In this document: piece by piece, positions 34,231 through 43,633 of the stretch
How the letters are laid out: the number at the start of each line of letters is the position of its first letter
Position numbering within the stretch: position 1 is the first letter of the stretch
Assembly (NCBI RefSeq): GCF_016722895.1
Contig: NZ_JAEQNA010000001.1
Location: 1,364,001 to 1,428,000 of the forward strand
Reading direction: 5' to 3'
DNA: 64,000 bases
From: Ramlibacter aurantiacus
GTDB lineage: Bacteria > Pseudomonadota > Gammaproteobacteria > Burkholderiales > Burkholderiaceae_C
Position numbers and translations under genes: made by a program
Notes under the pieces: model-generated
What the model was told of the DNA's origin: nothing
The model's input: only the letters and a program-made list of their open reading frames with translations
The model's database searches: none

Positions 34231-35471
34231 CAGGACACCTCCCGGGCCAGGCGCAGCCCCGTGAACTGCCAGCGCGCGGCCGGCGGGAAGAAATTGCGGT
34301 AGGTCGGCCGCGCATGCCCCGAAGGGGTGGCGAAGCTGCTTCCGCGCAGCACGACCTGGCCGATCATGAACTTGCCGTTGTACTCGCCCACCGCCCCCTC
34401 GGGGGTGCGAAAGCCCGGGTACGGGTCATAGGAGGAGCGCGTCCACTGCCAGGCCGTTCCGGTCATCTGCTCCAGCCCCGGCGTGCCGTGGGCCGCCTCC
34501 CATTCGAACTCGGTGGGCAGCCGCGCGCCGGACCACTCGGCGAAGGCCGCGGCCTCGAAGAAGCTCAGGTGCATGACCGGAGCGGCCAGGTCCAGCGGCC
34601 GCAAGCCCTTCAGCCCGAACACCTGCCAGCCGTCACCGGGGCCGCCGGTCCAGTAAGCCGGCGCGCGCCAGCCTTGCGCCTGCACCTGCGCCCAGCCGTC
34701 GGACAGCCACAGCGTCGGTCGGGCATAGCCGCCGTCCTCGATGAAGGCCAGCCATTCGCCGCAGGTGACCAGCCGGTGCGCCAGCTCGAAGGGTCGCAGC
34801 AGCACCTCGTGGCGCGGCCCCTCGTTGTCGAACGCAAAGCCGGCGCCGCCATGGCCGATCGACCGCACCCCGCCATCCACGCGCAACCAGTGCAAGGGCG
34901 AACGCGACGACGACGAAGGAGCCGGCGGCAGCGGCACGCCCGCGCCGTACGCAGGGAACAAGGGATTGCAGGACAAGGCGTGCAGCATGTCGGTGACGAT
35001 CAGCTCCTGGTGCTGCTGCTCATGGTGCAGCCCCAGTTCCACCAGGCCTGCCGCCGCCTCCCAGGCCGCCGCATCGCCCGCGGCGATGAACCCCTCGAGC
35101 GCCCGGTCCACATGAGCGCGGTAGGCGTGGACGGTGGCCAGGTCCGGACGGGTGATCAGTCCGCGCTGCGGCCGCGGATGCCGGGTGCCCAGGGCTTCGT
35201 AATAAGAATTGAAGAGATGGAAGAACCGCGGGTCGCACGGCTGGTAGCCAGGCAGATGGGGCACCAGCACCATCGCCTCGAAAAACCAGCTGGTGTGCGC
35301 GAGGTGCCACTTGGCCGGACTCGCGTCCGGCATGGACTGGACGCACTGGTCCTCGGCAGAAAGCGGGGCCGTGAGCCCGAGCGTCCAGGCCCGCACGTTC
35401 TGCAGGCGATCAGCCAGCGCCTCGCGTGGCAGGGCGGCACCGGTTCTTGTTGTGGGGAGCCTGGCTGGCAT
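34230..35471 (-). CDS. egtB: Ergothioneine biosynthesis sulfoxide synthase EgtB
   Basis: A 413-residue two-domain enzyme. The N-terminal DinB-like domain (about 20-175) contributes the iron-binding His residues in WHLAHTSWFFE and HHEQQHQE. A C-terminal FGE-sulfatase domain contains EWLAFIEDGGY, RLPTEFEWEAA and VLRGSSFATP. It couples hercynine to cysteine or gamma-glutamylcysteine using O2. No separate C-S lyase (EgtE) or EgtC is visible here, so the last step must be encoded elsewhere. It is the first gene of the ergothioneine operon. Confidence 0.94.
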   Translation of the reverse strand: MPARLPTTRTGAALPREALADRLQNVRAWTLGLTAPLSAEDQCVQSMPDASPAKWHLAHTSWFFEAMVLVPHLPGYQPCDPRFFHLFNSYYEALGTRHPRPQRGLITRPDLATVHAYRAHVDRALEGFIAAGDAAAWEAAAGLVELGLHHEQQHQELIVTDMLHALSCNPLFPAYGAGVPLPPAPSSSSRSPLHWLRVDGGVRSIGHGGAGFAFDNEGPRHEVLLRPFELAHRLVTCGEWLAFIEDGGYARPTLWLSDGWAQVQAQGWRAPAYWTGGPGDGWQVFGLKGLRPLDLAAPVMHLSFFEAAAFAEWSGARLPTEFEWEAAHGTPGLEQMTGTAWQWTRSSYDPYPGFRTPEGAVGEYNGKFMIGQVVLRGSSFATPSGHARPTYRNFFPPAARWQFTGLRLAREVS

Positions 35472-35588
35472 GGGCGGCGGCCTTCAAGCAATGCAGGCGC
35501 GGGGGCGCCTGCGGCTGCCGCAGGTTACCCCGACCTTGGCACCCGCCGCATGGCGGTGAAGCGTGATGTAACAGAGCGGCTGGCGGCG

Positions 35589-35969
35589 CTAGCGCAGCCA
35601 GGGCTCGCCCACGCGACGGATGTGCTTGCCTTCGACGACGACACGCTGTCCGGGCTCGAACGCCGCGTCCTGGACCATCTGGCGCAGCGTGCCGCTGGAC
35701 ATGCGCACGTAGATGCGCCAGGCCCGGCCTGGCCCATTGGGCTCACGCAGGTTGGCCACCATTTCGACCGTGCCGCAATCCGGGCACAGCATGTCCCAGC
35801 GATCGTGCGACTCGGCCGGCCACGGATCGGCTCCGGCGGAGAGCAGTCCGATGCCCCACGCCGAGATCAGGACCGTGAGGACCACGGGCCCCGACAGCAG
35901 GGACTTGCGGCCCCCCGGGGGCGACGTGCCCCCCGGGCGCCCAGGAATGAACGCGCGCCATCTCTCCAT
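35589..35969 (-). CDS. Small membrane-anchored protein resembling SlyB/Rickettsia 17-kDa-type proteins without the glycine zipper
   Basis: A 126-residue protein: a Gly/Pro/Arg-rich head, one transmembrane segment (about 30-46), and a periplasmic part. The part CPDCGTVEMVANLRE and IYVRMSSGTLRQMVQ...PGQRVVVEG matches the segments that flank the glycine-zipper 2TM domain in SlyB-like lipoproteins. The zipper itself, normally about 50 residues rich in GxxxG, is absent here. It may be an internal deletion or a genuinely zipperless family. A GGAGGG site lies about 12 bases upstream of the start. It is probably envelope-located; function unknown. Confidence 0.6.
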   Translation of the reverse strand: MERWRAFIPGRPGGTSPPGGRKSLLSGPVVLTVLISAWGIGLLSAGADPWPAESHDRWDMLCPDCGTVEMVANLREPNGPGRAWRIYVRMSSGTLRQMVQDAAFEPGQRVVVEGKHIRRVGEPWLR

Positions 35970-36072
35970 CTCAGTTCTCTCCCTCCGATTCAGGACCGCC
36001 GGTTTTACTGGTGAAGACTGACGGCCAAGCCGAGAAACCTCCTGCCGAGGTGGGAGATCGCGCGAATGCTGT

Positions 36073-36118
36073 CAGGTGCCCTCGTCGATCACCGCCTGGG
36101 CACCTGCAGGTGGTGATC
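36073..36118. promoter_or_regulatory. Overlapping, mutually exclusive hairpins in an intergenic leader
   Basis: CAGGTGCCC (36073-36081) can pair with GGGCACCTG (36098-36106). Alternatively GATCACC (36087-36093) can pair with GGTGATC (36112-36118) around the perfect palindrome CACCTGCAGGTG (36101-36112). The two folds share bases. The region is 104-149 bases upstream of the SlyB-like gene start on the minus strand. Confidence 0.4.
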
Positions 36119-36191
36119 CATTCCCGGACCACGTTGGCGCAGGCCCTCGATTCGCCGCTGATGGTCGACATGGGCGACAGCGCGGCGCGCG

Positions 36192-37097
36192 CTACCGCAT
36201 CAGGCTGTTGTGAACCGCCGTCGCCGCGATGGCGGCGTGGCCTGCCGCCACGTTGATCTGGTTCAGGCCGTGGGCCACGTCGCCGGCGGCGTAGAGCCCG
36301 GGCACCGCCGTCTGCAGGTGCTCGTCCACCTCCAGCTGGCCGTCCGCGGCCGCGCGGGCGCCCAAGGCGGTGGCCAGGTCGGCGATGTGCCGCAGGCCCA
36401 GCGCCGGGTACAGCACGTCGAAGGTCAAGGAGGCGCCGTCCTCCATGGTGACGGTGACGCCCTGCTCGGTCAGGCAGCGGATCTCGCGCGGCACACCATT
36501 GGCGATCCGCACGCCGCAGTCCGCCAGGCGACGCAGCTCATCGGCGCCCACTTCGCGGCGCGAGCCCATCGACAGCCACGTCACCTCGTTGTCGAAGCCG
36601 GCCACGAAGATCGCCTCGCGCAGCCCGTGGCCCTCGCGCCCCAGCACCGCCACCCGCTGGTGCTGGGTCTCGAACCCGTCGCAGACCGGGCAGTAGCGGA
36701 CCTGCCCGCGCTGCAGGCCTTCGCGCCATCCGTCGATCCCGGGTTCGACGTCCTGTGCGCCCGTGCACAGGATGACCGTGCGCGCGGACACCTCCCGGCC
36801 GTCGACGGTCGCCACGAAAAAGCCTTGCGCATCACGCTCGAGCGCCGTCGCCCGCGCGCACCAGGGCTCGATGCCGTAGCGTGCCGCGTGCTGGCGCAGC
36901 CGGTCGAGCAACGACGGCCCGTCGATGCCGTCGGGAAAGCCCAGCACGTTGCGCGTGCGCGGGATCTTGTTCAGCCGGCTCTCGCCGGCGTCCACCACCT
37001 GCACCGTGCGGCGGTAGCGCGCCAGGTACACGGCCGCGGTCAGGCCAGCAGGCCCGCCACCGATCACGAGGCAGTCCAGGCAAGGCACTGTGTTCAT
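36192..37097 (-). CDS. Thioredoxin-reductase-like FAD/NAD(P) oxidoreductase
   Basis: A 301-residue class II pyridine nucleotide-disulfide oxidoreductase. FAD site: CLVIGGGPAGLTAAVYLARY. NAD(P) region with a weak glycine motif: VAVLGREGHGLREAIFVA. Closing FAD motif: TAVPGLYAAGDVAHGLNQIN. The position of the redox dithiol is YCPVCDG, keeping the CxxC spacing of TrxR (CATCDG). Subgroup members of this look often act as stand-alone oxidases or ferredoxin/flavodoxin reductases. It lies 4 bases after a DUF2269 gene and forms a three-gene operon with it and an SDR/DoxX protein. Confidence 0.82.
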   Translation of the reverse strand: MNTVPCLDCLVIGGGPAGLTAAVYLARYRRTVQVVDAGESRLNKIPRTRNVLGFPDGIDGPSLLDRLRQHAARYGIEPWCARATALERDAQGFFVATVDGREVSARTVILCTGAQDVEPGIDGWREGLQRGQVRYCPVCDGFETQHQRVAVLGREGHGLREAIFVAGFDNEVTWLSMGSRREVGADELRRLADCGVRIANGVPREIRCLTEQGVTVTMEDGASLTFDVLYPALGLRHIADLATALGARAAADGQLEVDEHLQTAVPGLYAAGDVAHGLNQINVAAGHAAIAATAVHNSLMR

Positions 37098-37101
37098 CGC
37101 A

Positions 37102-37578
37102 TCAAGCCCAAGGCAGGTTCTTCGTCACCATCAACCAGAAGATCATCAGGAAGGCGAAGAAGGCCACGAAGCCCAGGCCGACCCACCATCCGAACAGCCG
37201 CCAGTACGCCGGCGGCAGCGTCGACCCGGTGGCCGCGGCCCCGCCGGCCAGGTCGCGCAGGCGAAGCTGGATGCCCACCACCGGCAGCCAGCAGGCGATG
37301 GCCAGCACGTACAGCCCGATCGACCAGGCCAGCCAGGGGGTGGACCAGGGCAGCCCCAGCCGCAGGACCATCCAGGCCCCGGTCAGTGGCTGCAGGACCG
37401 CCGTGGTCGTGGTGAACAGCCAATCCGCCCACACCACCTGGCGGCTGACCGCCGCGACCACCGCCACGTCGCGCTGCATCGTGCTGACCAGCAGGTAGAA
37501 GGCCGAGCCCACGCCCGTGCCGAACAACACGGTGGACGAGACCACGTGGATCCAGCTGACGAGCGGGTACCCCTCCAT
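37102..37578 (-). CDS. DUF2269-family integral membrane protein
   Basis: A 158-residue protein from ATG 37578, overlapping the upstream stop (TGATG). Four transmembrane helices are visible: around WIHVVSSTVLFGTGVGSAFY, WLFTTTTAVLQPLTGAWMV, WLAWSIGLYVLAIACWLPVV and WVGLGFVAFFAFLMIFWLMV. This is the DUF2269 pattern. His and Arg residues near the membrane faces might bind haem or quinone, but this is not established. Co-translation with the SDR/DoxX and flavoprotein genes suggests a membrane redox unit. Confidence 0.78.
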   Translation of the reverse strand: MEGYPLVSWIHVVSSTVLFGTGVGSAFYLLVSTMQRDVAVVAAVSRQVVWADWLFTTTTAVLQPLTGAWMVLRLGLPWSTPWLAWSIGLYVLAIACWLPVVGIQLRLRDLAGGAAATGSTLPPAYWRLFGWWVGLGFVAFFAFLMIFWLMVTKNLPWA

Positions 37579-38882
37579 CACCGGCGAAGTGTGGGGCGCG
37601 GCTCCAGCCCCCACAGCAGGCCGATGGCCGCGAGGATGGGTAGGTTCTTGCTGATGGGACCGTAGGGGTGGAGCCAGTATTCCGGCAGGAAGAGCGTGAT
37701 CAGCGCGGTGTAGCCGGCGATCACCAGCAGCTGGAGCGCCCACAGCGCCCGGCGCCAGCGTGCCGGGCAGGCCAGGGTCAGCAGGCCCAGCACGCCGTCG
37801 AGCAAGGCCGCGCCATACAGGGCCACGGGTGCGGCGGCGCCGGTGATCCCGACCTGGGCCAGCAGTGCGTAGCTGTCCTGCACCGGATAAAGCCCCAGCG
37901 AGACGACCGCGGTCCAGAGCCAGAGCAGGGCCAGGGCGACCCGCAGCACCGGCACCCACACCCCGAGCACGGCCTGGGTGCGAAGCGGCTCCTGCAGGCC
38001 TTCGGGCACGAACTGCCGCACCGGCGTGGAGGGGCGGCCCAGCAGCGCCTGCAATCCGTGCGCCGGCGCCGAGTTGCCGCGCAGCAGCATGCCGGCCGTC
38101 TCCTCGTCCAGCAGGCCGCCGGGCACGCGGCTCGCCAGCCGCGCACCCCACAGGAACAGCGAGCGCGGCATGGGCAGCACGGGCAGCGGGCCGGCCACTC
38201 CCAGCGCGCGGCGCAGGCGGCGCAGGTAACCGGCCATGGTGAGCTGCTCCGGCCCCACGAAGGCGATGGTCTCGATGCGCGCCGGCGGCGCCTGCAGCAA
38301 GGCGACGACCCCCTGCACCACGTCCTGCAGGTGGACCGGCTGCAAGTGCATGCGGCCGGCTTCGGGCATCCACAGCAGGGGCGCAGCCGCGAGGCGGTTG
38401 AACAGGGCCGTGCTGGCGCCGCCGGCGCCGTACACCACCGATGGCTGGACCACTGCCCCTCGAAGCGGCAGCGACCGCAGCACGTCATCGGCAGCCTTCT
38501 TGCTCAGGTGGTAGCGGCTGCGAGCCTGCTCGTCGGCACCCAGCGCGGACACCTGCACCACGACCGCCACGCCGGCATCGACACAGGCCCGGAACAGCTC
38601 GGCGGGCGCACGGTGGTGCAGCGCGTCGAACGGCTGCGCAGGCGACTCGCGAATGATGCCGACCGCGTTGACCACGGCATCCACCCCGGCAAGCTGCTCG
38701 CGCCACCAGGCGCGGTCCGGCACCCGGGCCAGGTCGGCCTGCAAGGCTTGCCACCGGCCCGGGCCGAGGTCGAGTCGTCGTGGATCGCGCACCGCGCAGA
38801 CGAGCTCATGCCCCTGCCGCAGCAGCGCCTGCGCCAGGCTGCGCCCGATGAACCCGGTCGCCCCGGTGATGAGAACCCGCAT
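37578..38882 (-). CDS. NAD(P)-binding SDR-like protein fused to a DoxX-like membrane domain
   Basis: The start at 38882 gives MRVLITGATGFIGRSLAQAL, the atypical-SDR Rossmann motif. The first 300 residues resemble NmrA/epimerase-like complex-I assembly homologues (AVVQPSVVYGAGGASTALFN, MHLQPVHLQDVVQGVVALL). From about residue 305 to 434 the chain has four hydrophobic helices (VLRVALALLWLWTAVVSLGL onward), a DoxX-like unit. The fusion ties a nucleotide-binding domain to the membrane, and the next gene (DUF2269) overlaps its stop. Quinone or membrane redox chemistry is plausible. Confidence 0.82.
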   Translation of the reverse strand: MRVLITGATGFIGRSLAQALLRQGHELVCAVRDPRRLDLGPGRWQALQADLARVPDRAWWREQLAGVDAVVNAVGIIRESPAQPFDALHHRAPAELFRACVDAGVAVVVQVSALGADEQARSRYHLSKKAADDVLRSLPLRGAVVQPSVVYGAGGASTALFNRLAAAPLLWMPEAGRMHLQPVHLQDVVQGVVALLQAPPARIETIAFVGPEQLTMAGYLRRLRRALGVAGPLPVLPMPRSLFLWGARLASRVPGGLLDEETAGMLLRGNSAPAHGLQALLGRPSTPVRQFVPEGLQEPLRTQAVLGVWVPVLRVALALLWLWTAVVSLGLYPVQDSYALLAQVGITGAAAPVALYGAALLDGVLGLLTLACPARWRRALWALQLLVIAGYTALITLFLPEYWLHPYGPISKNLPILAAIGLLWGLEPRPTLRR

Positions 38883-38986
38883 CCACCCCTCCTGTATGGT
38901 CGAGCCGCCGTCGAGGGCGCGCGCCACGCGGTTACCGCTTGCAATGGTGAAACATGCGGGCAAGCGCCCGTGCCTAGACTGCCGCC

Positions 38987-39475
38987 ATGAACCCCTGGAA
39001 CACCGCGTTGCGCGAGGGCTTGGTCGCCGGGTCGATGGCCAGCCTGCTGTCCACCGCCGCACTCATCGCGTTCGGCCGGCGCGAAACCGGCTCGATGGCC
39101 GCACCCCTCAACGCCGTGAGCCACTGGGTGCATGAACCCGAGGCCTTGTACGTGGACGAGCCGTCCCTGCGCTACACCGGCGTCGGCTATGCCACCCACC
39201 ACGCCGCCTCGATCCTCTGGGCGACGTTGTACGCGGCGGGACGGCAGCTGCTGACCCCTGGCCGCCCACCCTCGCTGGCGGGGGCTGCAGCGACAACGGC
39301 GGTTGCAGCGCTGGTGGATTTCAAGATGACACCGGCACGCTTTACGCCAGGCTTCGAGCACCGGCTCTCACACACCGCCCTGGTGGGCGTCTACGCCGCC
39401 CTGGCACTGGGCACGTACCTCGGCGCGCGCGCCTACCGTCGACTGGACGCCGGGCACGGCCGCACGCCGTTCTGA
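38987..39475 (+). CDS. Conserved membrane protein of unknown function
   Basis: A 162-residue protein with four hydrophobic segments: around GLVAGSMASLLSTAALIAFG, ATHHAASILWATLYAAG, GAAATTAVAALVDF and ALVGVYAALALGTYLGA. Conserved-looking polar residues are HH in the second helix and the HRLSH element near residue 130. It is somewhat like YagU/DUF1440-type inner-membrane proteins, but the assignment is not certain. It is divergent from the SDR/DoxX gene and shares the intergenic terminator with the convergent DUF883 gene. Confidence 0.6.
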   Translation: MNPWNTALREGLVAGSMASLLSTAALIAFGRRETGSMAAPLNAVSHWVHEPEALYVDEPSLRYTGVGYATHHAASILWATLYAAGRQLLTPGRPPSLAGAAATTAVAALVDFKMTPARFTPGFEHRLSHTALVGVYAALALGTYLGARAYRRLDAGHGRTPF

Positions 39476-39489
39476 CGCGCCCAACAAAA

Positions 39490-39518
39490 GGCCTCGCACC
39501 GGGTAAGGATGCGAGGCC
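39490..39518 (-). terminator. Rho-independent terminator between convergent genes
   Basis: GGCCTCGCA (39490-39498) pairs with TGCGAGGCC (39510-39518). On the minus strand the stem is followed by TTTTGTT, so it best serves the DUF883 gene. On the plus strand only a weak T tract follows. Confidence 0.75.
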
Positions 39519-39557
39519 ATCTTGCTGGCCCGGGCGGCATGGCACCGCCCGCAGGCA

Positions 39558-39905
39558 TCAATGCGTGAACAGCTTGCCGAAGATCACCCCGGCCAGGAAC
39601 GCCACGCCGAGTGCTGCCAGCGGGTTGTCCCGCACCTGCTCGCGCGCATAGTCGCCGTACTCCTGCTGCATGCCCATCACGCGTTCGCTGCCGCTGCCCA
39701 GGGTCTGCTCCAGCCGGTCGACGGCCTCGTGGGCGCGCTGGGCCATGCGCCGCACCGTGCCCTCGGACGAATCACCGCTGGCCGTGCCGCCCATCTGGGC
39801 CGACGACGATCCGCCCATGGCGCTTCCCCCGGCGCTGCCAGCGGTGCCGCTCGAGCCCATGCTGCTGCTGGTGGGGAATGGATTCTGGCTGGTTTCGCTG
39901 TTCAT
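39558..39905 (-). CDS. DUF883/ElaB-YqjD-like ribosome-associated membrane protein
   Basis: A 115-residue protein from ATG 39905. A Ser/Gly/Met-rich head (first 45 residues) is followed by an amphipathic helical region (VRRMAQRAHEAVDRLEQTLG) and a C-terminal membrane anchor preceded by YAREQVRDNPLAALGVAFLAG. This is the signature of the ElaB/YgaM/YqjD group, stress-induced inner-membrane proteins that tether stationary-phase ribosomes. The downstream hairpin with its U tract closes the transcript. Confidence 0.82.
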   Translation of the reverse strand: MNSETSQNPFPTSSSMGSSGTAGSAGGSAMGGSSSAQMGGTASGDSSEGTVRRMAQRAHEAVDRLEQTLGSGSERVMGMQQEYGDYAREQVRDNPLAALGVAFLAGVIFGKLFTH

Positions 39906-40125
39906 GTGGATCCTCTTGGCGGGTTGAAAAAGGGACGCCAGCGCAAGCTGGCTGGCGATTACTCTAAAGCACAGCGTTGAGGGTCCGTCGGCCAACCGTC
40001 GGGTCCGCCTGTAGGACGGTGCCGCACCTCCGGATGGCCGACGCGCGGCCTGCCCGGCGGTCGAAGGGCCGTGCCGATCGCGGCTGCGACAGTGCATGAT
40101 GGCGGGTCCGAAGGAGCCTTTTCAG

Positions 40126-40722
40126 ATGGAAAACCCCGAATCCGACATCCCCGCATCCACCGCCGAGCCACGCAACTCCTTCCTCGAGGAGAAGGCGTTC
40201 AAGTCGCGCACGGTGCTGGTGTTCGGCGCGATCACCGACTCGTCGGCCAGCGAAGTGGCGCGCCGCCTGATCGCCCTGGACGCCGACTCGGCCGCCCCCA
40301 TCGACATGCTGGTGAGTTCGCCGGGCGGCCATCTCGAATCCGGCGACGCCATCCACGACATCATCCGGTACATCACCGCACCGGTGAACATGATCGGCAC
40401 CGGCTGGGTGGGCAGCGCCGCCACCCACCTGTACCTGGCGGTGCCGCGCGAGCGTCGCTTCTGCCTGCCCAACACCCGCTTCCTGATCCACCAGCCCAGC
40501 GGTGGAGCCGGCGGCCAGGCCACCGACATCGCCATCCACGCGCAGGAAATCATCAAGGCACGCGAGCGCATCGCCCGCACCATCTCCCGCGAGACCGGAC
40601 GTCCGCTCGATCAGGTGCTCAGCGACATCGAACGCGACCGCTGGTTGTCCGCCGACGAGGCGGTCGACTACGGCCTGGTCGGCCGCGTCATCCAGCACAA
40701 GACCGAACTCAAGCGGCATTGA
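40126..40722 (+). CDS. ClpP-like serine protease (orphan paralogue)
   Basis: The ATG at 40126 has AAGGAG 9 bases upstream. The 198-residue protein carries the ClpP catalytic triad in its classical positions: Ser97 in GWVGSAAT, His122 in LIHQPSGG and Asp171 in ERDRWLSADEAVDYG. The substrate-clamping VSSPGG is also present. No clpX or clpA is adjacent, and sequence details (LEEKAFKSRTVLVFGAI) differ from housekeeping ClpP, so it is probably a second, accessory peptidase. The stop overlaps the start of the S58 peptidase gene, coupling two self-compartmentalising hydrolases. Confidence 0.85.
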   Translation: MENPESDIPASTAEPRNSFLEEKAFKSRTVLVFGAITDSSASEVARRLIALDADSAAPIDMLVSSPGGHLESGDAIHDIIRYITAPVNMIGTGWVGSAATHLYLAVPRERRFCLPNTRFLIHQPSGGAGGQATDIAIHAQEIIKARERIARTISRETGRPLDQVLSDIERDRWLSADEAVDYGLVGRVIQHKTELKRH

Positions 40723-41715
40723 GCGCCAAGCCCACCGCCCGCCCGGCGGGCGCGATCACCGACGTGGCCGGACTGGCGGTCGGCCACTTCACCGACACGC
40801 GCCGGCCGACCGGCTGCAGCGTGGTGCTGGTGCCGGATGGCGCGATCGCCGGCGTGGATGTGCGCGGTGCCGCGCCCGGCACGCGCGAGACCGACCTGCT
40901 GGCACCCGGCAACCTGGTCGAGCGGGTCCATGCGGTGCTGCTCACCGGTGGCAGCGCCTTCGGGCTCGATGCCGCCGGCGGCGTCATGCGCTGGCTCGAA
41001 CAACGTGGCATGGGGCTGCCGGTGGGTCCGGTGCGCGTGCCGCTGGTGCCGGCGGCCGTGCTGTTCGACCTGATGGTCGGCGACCCCTCCGTCCGGCCCG
41101 ATGCAGAGGCCGGCTACCAGGCCTGCCAGGCCGCATCCAGTGCCGCTCCGGCAGAGGGAAACGTGGGAGCGGGCGCCGGCGCGCTCGTCGGCAAGGTGTT
41201 CGGCCTGTCGCGCGCCATGAAAGGCGGCATCGGCACGGCATCGGTGCGCGTGGGGGACGTCACCGTGGGCGCACTGGTGGCCTGCAACGCGCTGGGTGAC
41301 GTGGTCGACCCCGACACCCACCGGGTGCTGGCGGGGGCGCGGGCCGACGACGGCGCGCCGATGGACACGCGGCGGGCCCTGCTGGCGGGGCAGGCGCCGC
41401 AGGGCTTGCTGGCCGGCAACCACACGACCATCGGCGTGGTGGCCACCGACGCCGTGCTGGACAAGCCGCAGGCCATGAGGCTCGCGCAGGTCGCACACGA
41501 CGGGCTCGCGCGAGCCATCAACCCGGTGCACACCGCCTACGACGGCGACACCTTGTTCGCGCTGGCCACCGGCCGGGTCCCGTCGCACCCCGGGCTGCTG
41601 GTGCTGGGCGCCATGGCCGCCGAGGCGACCGCGCGCGCCACCGTGCGGGCCGTGCTGGCCGCCCGCAGCCTCGAGCTGTCAGGGCAGCGATGGCCCGCGG
41701 CCCACGACACGCCCG

Positions 41716-41723
<8 letters not shown>
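40719..41723 (+). CDS. P1/S58-family (DmpA-like) N-terminal-nucleophile peptidase
   Basis: It starts with TTG at 40719 overlapping the ClpP-like stop. The 334-residue DmpA-type fold begins AITDVAGLAVGHFTD. VHAVLLTGGSAFGLDAAGG is the conserved block, and the autoprocessing site lies near GNHTTIGVVATDAVLDK, where a Thr nucleophile would be freed. Family members are aminopeptidases acting on D-amino-acid, beta-amino-acid or amide substrates. It converges with ettA, overlapping its stop by 8 bases. Confidence 0.82.
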
Positions 41724-43377
<1,654 letters not shown>

Positions 43378-43542
43378 GTGCGTGTTGGGTGAGGAGTTGC
43401 CCGGCGTCTCGGTGGCGCGGGTCTTCGGAGCAGCGGACGGAAGCCAGGGCCGCTGGCTGGAGTAACCGGGGATTATCCTCCGGCGCCGAATGGGCCTGCC
43501 GGCGCGCGGCCACGCCCCGGGGCCACGGCGCAGCGGCAGCGC

Positions 43543-43633
43543 TTCCAATGGCAACCCGCGGAAGCGGTTTTGCCGGCCCCTGGTTGCGCCCCTCAGGGGG
43601 AATTCAGGGGGCCCGCCGCAGGCGCTTCGGGGG
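43543..43633 (+). repeat. Dispersed intergenic palindromic repeat, copy 3
   Basis: TTCCAATGGCAACCCGCGG, then an AAGCGG...GCCGGCCCC stem, then CCCCTCAGGGGG, then GGGCCCGCCGCAGGCGCTTCGGGGG: the same order of short palindromes as copies 1 and 2. It overlaps the last 41 bases of the DUF1631 gene, whose C-terminal residues ([13 protein letters not shown]) are encoded by the repeat. Confidence 0.7.

Noticed and set aside
35900..35945. GGGGGC/CCCCCG clusters as a fourth copy of the dispersed repeat
   Set aside because: Similarity is limited to C/G runs within the coding start of the SlyB-like gene; the ordered palindromes are missing.
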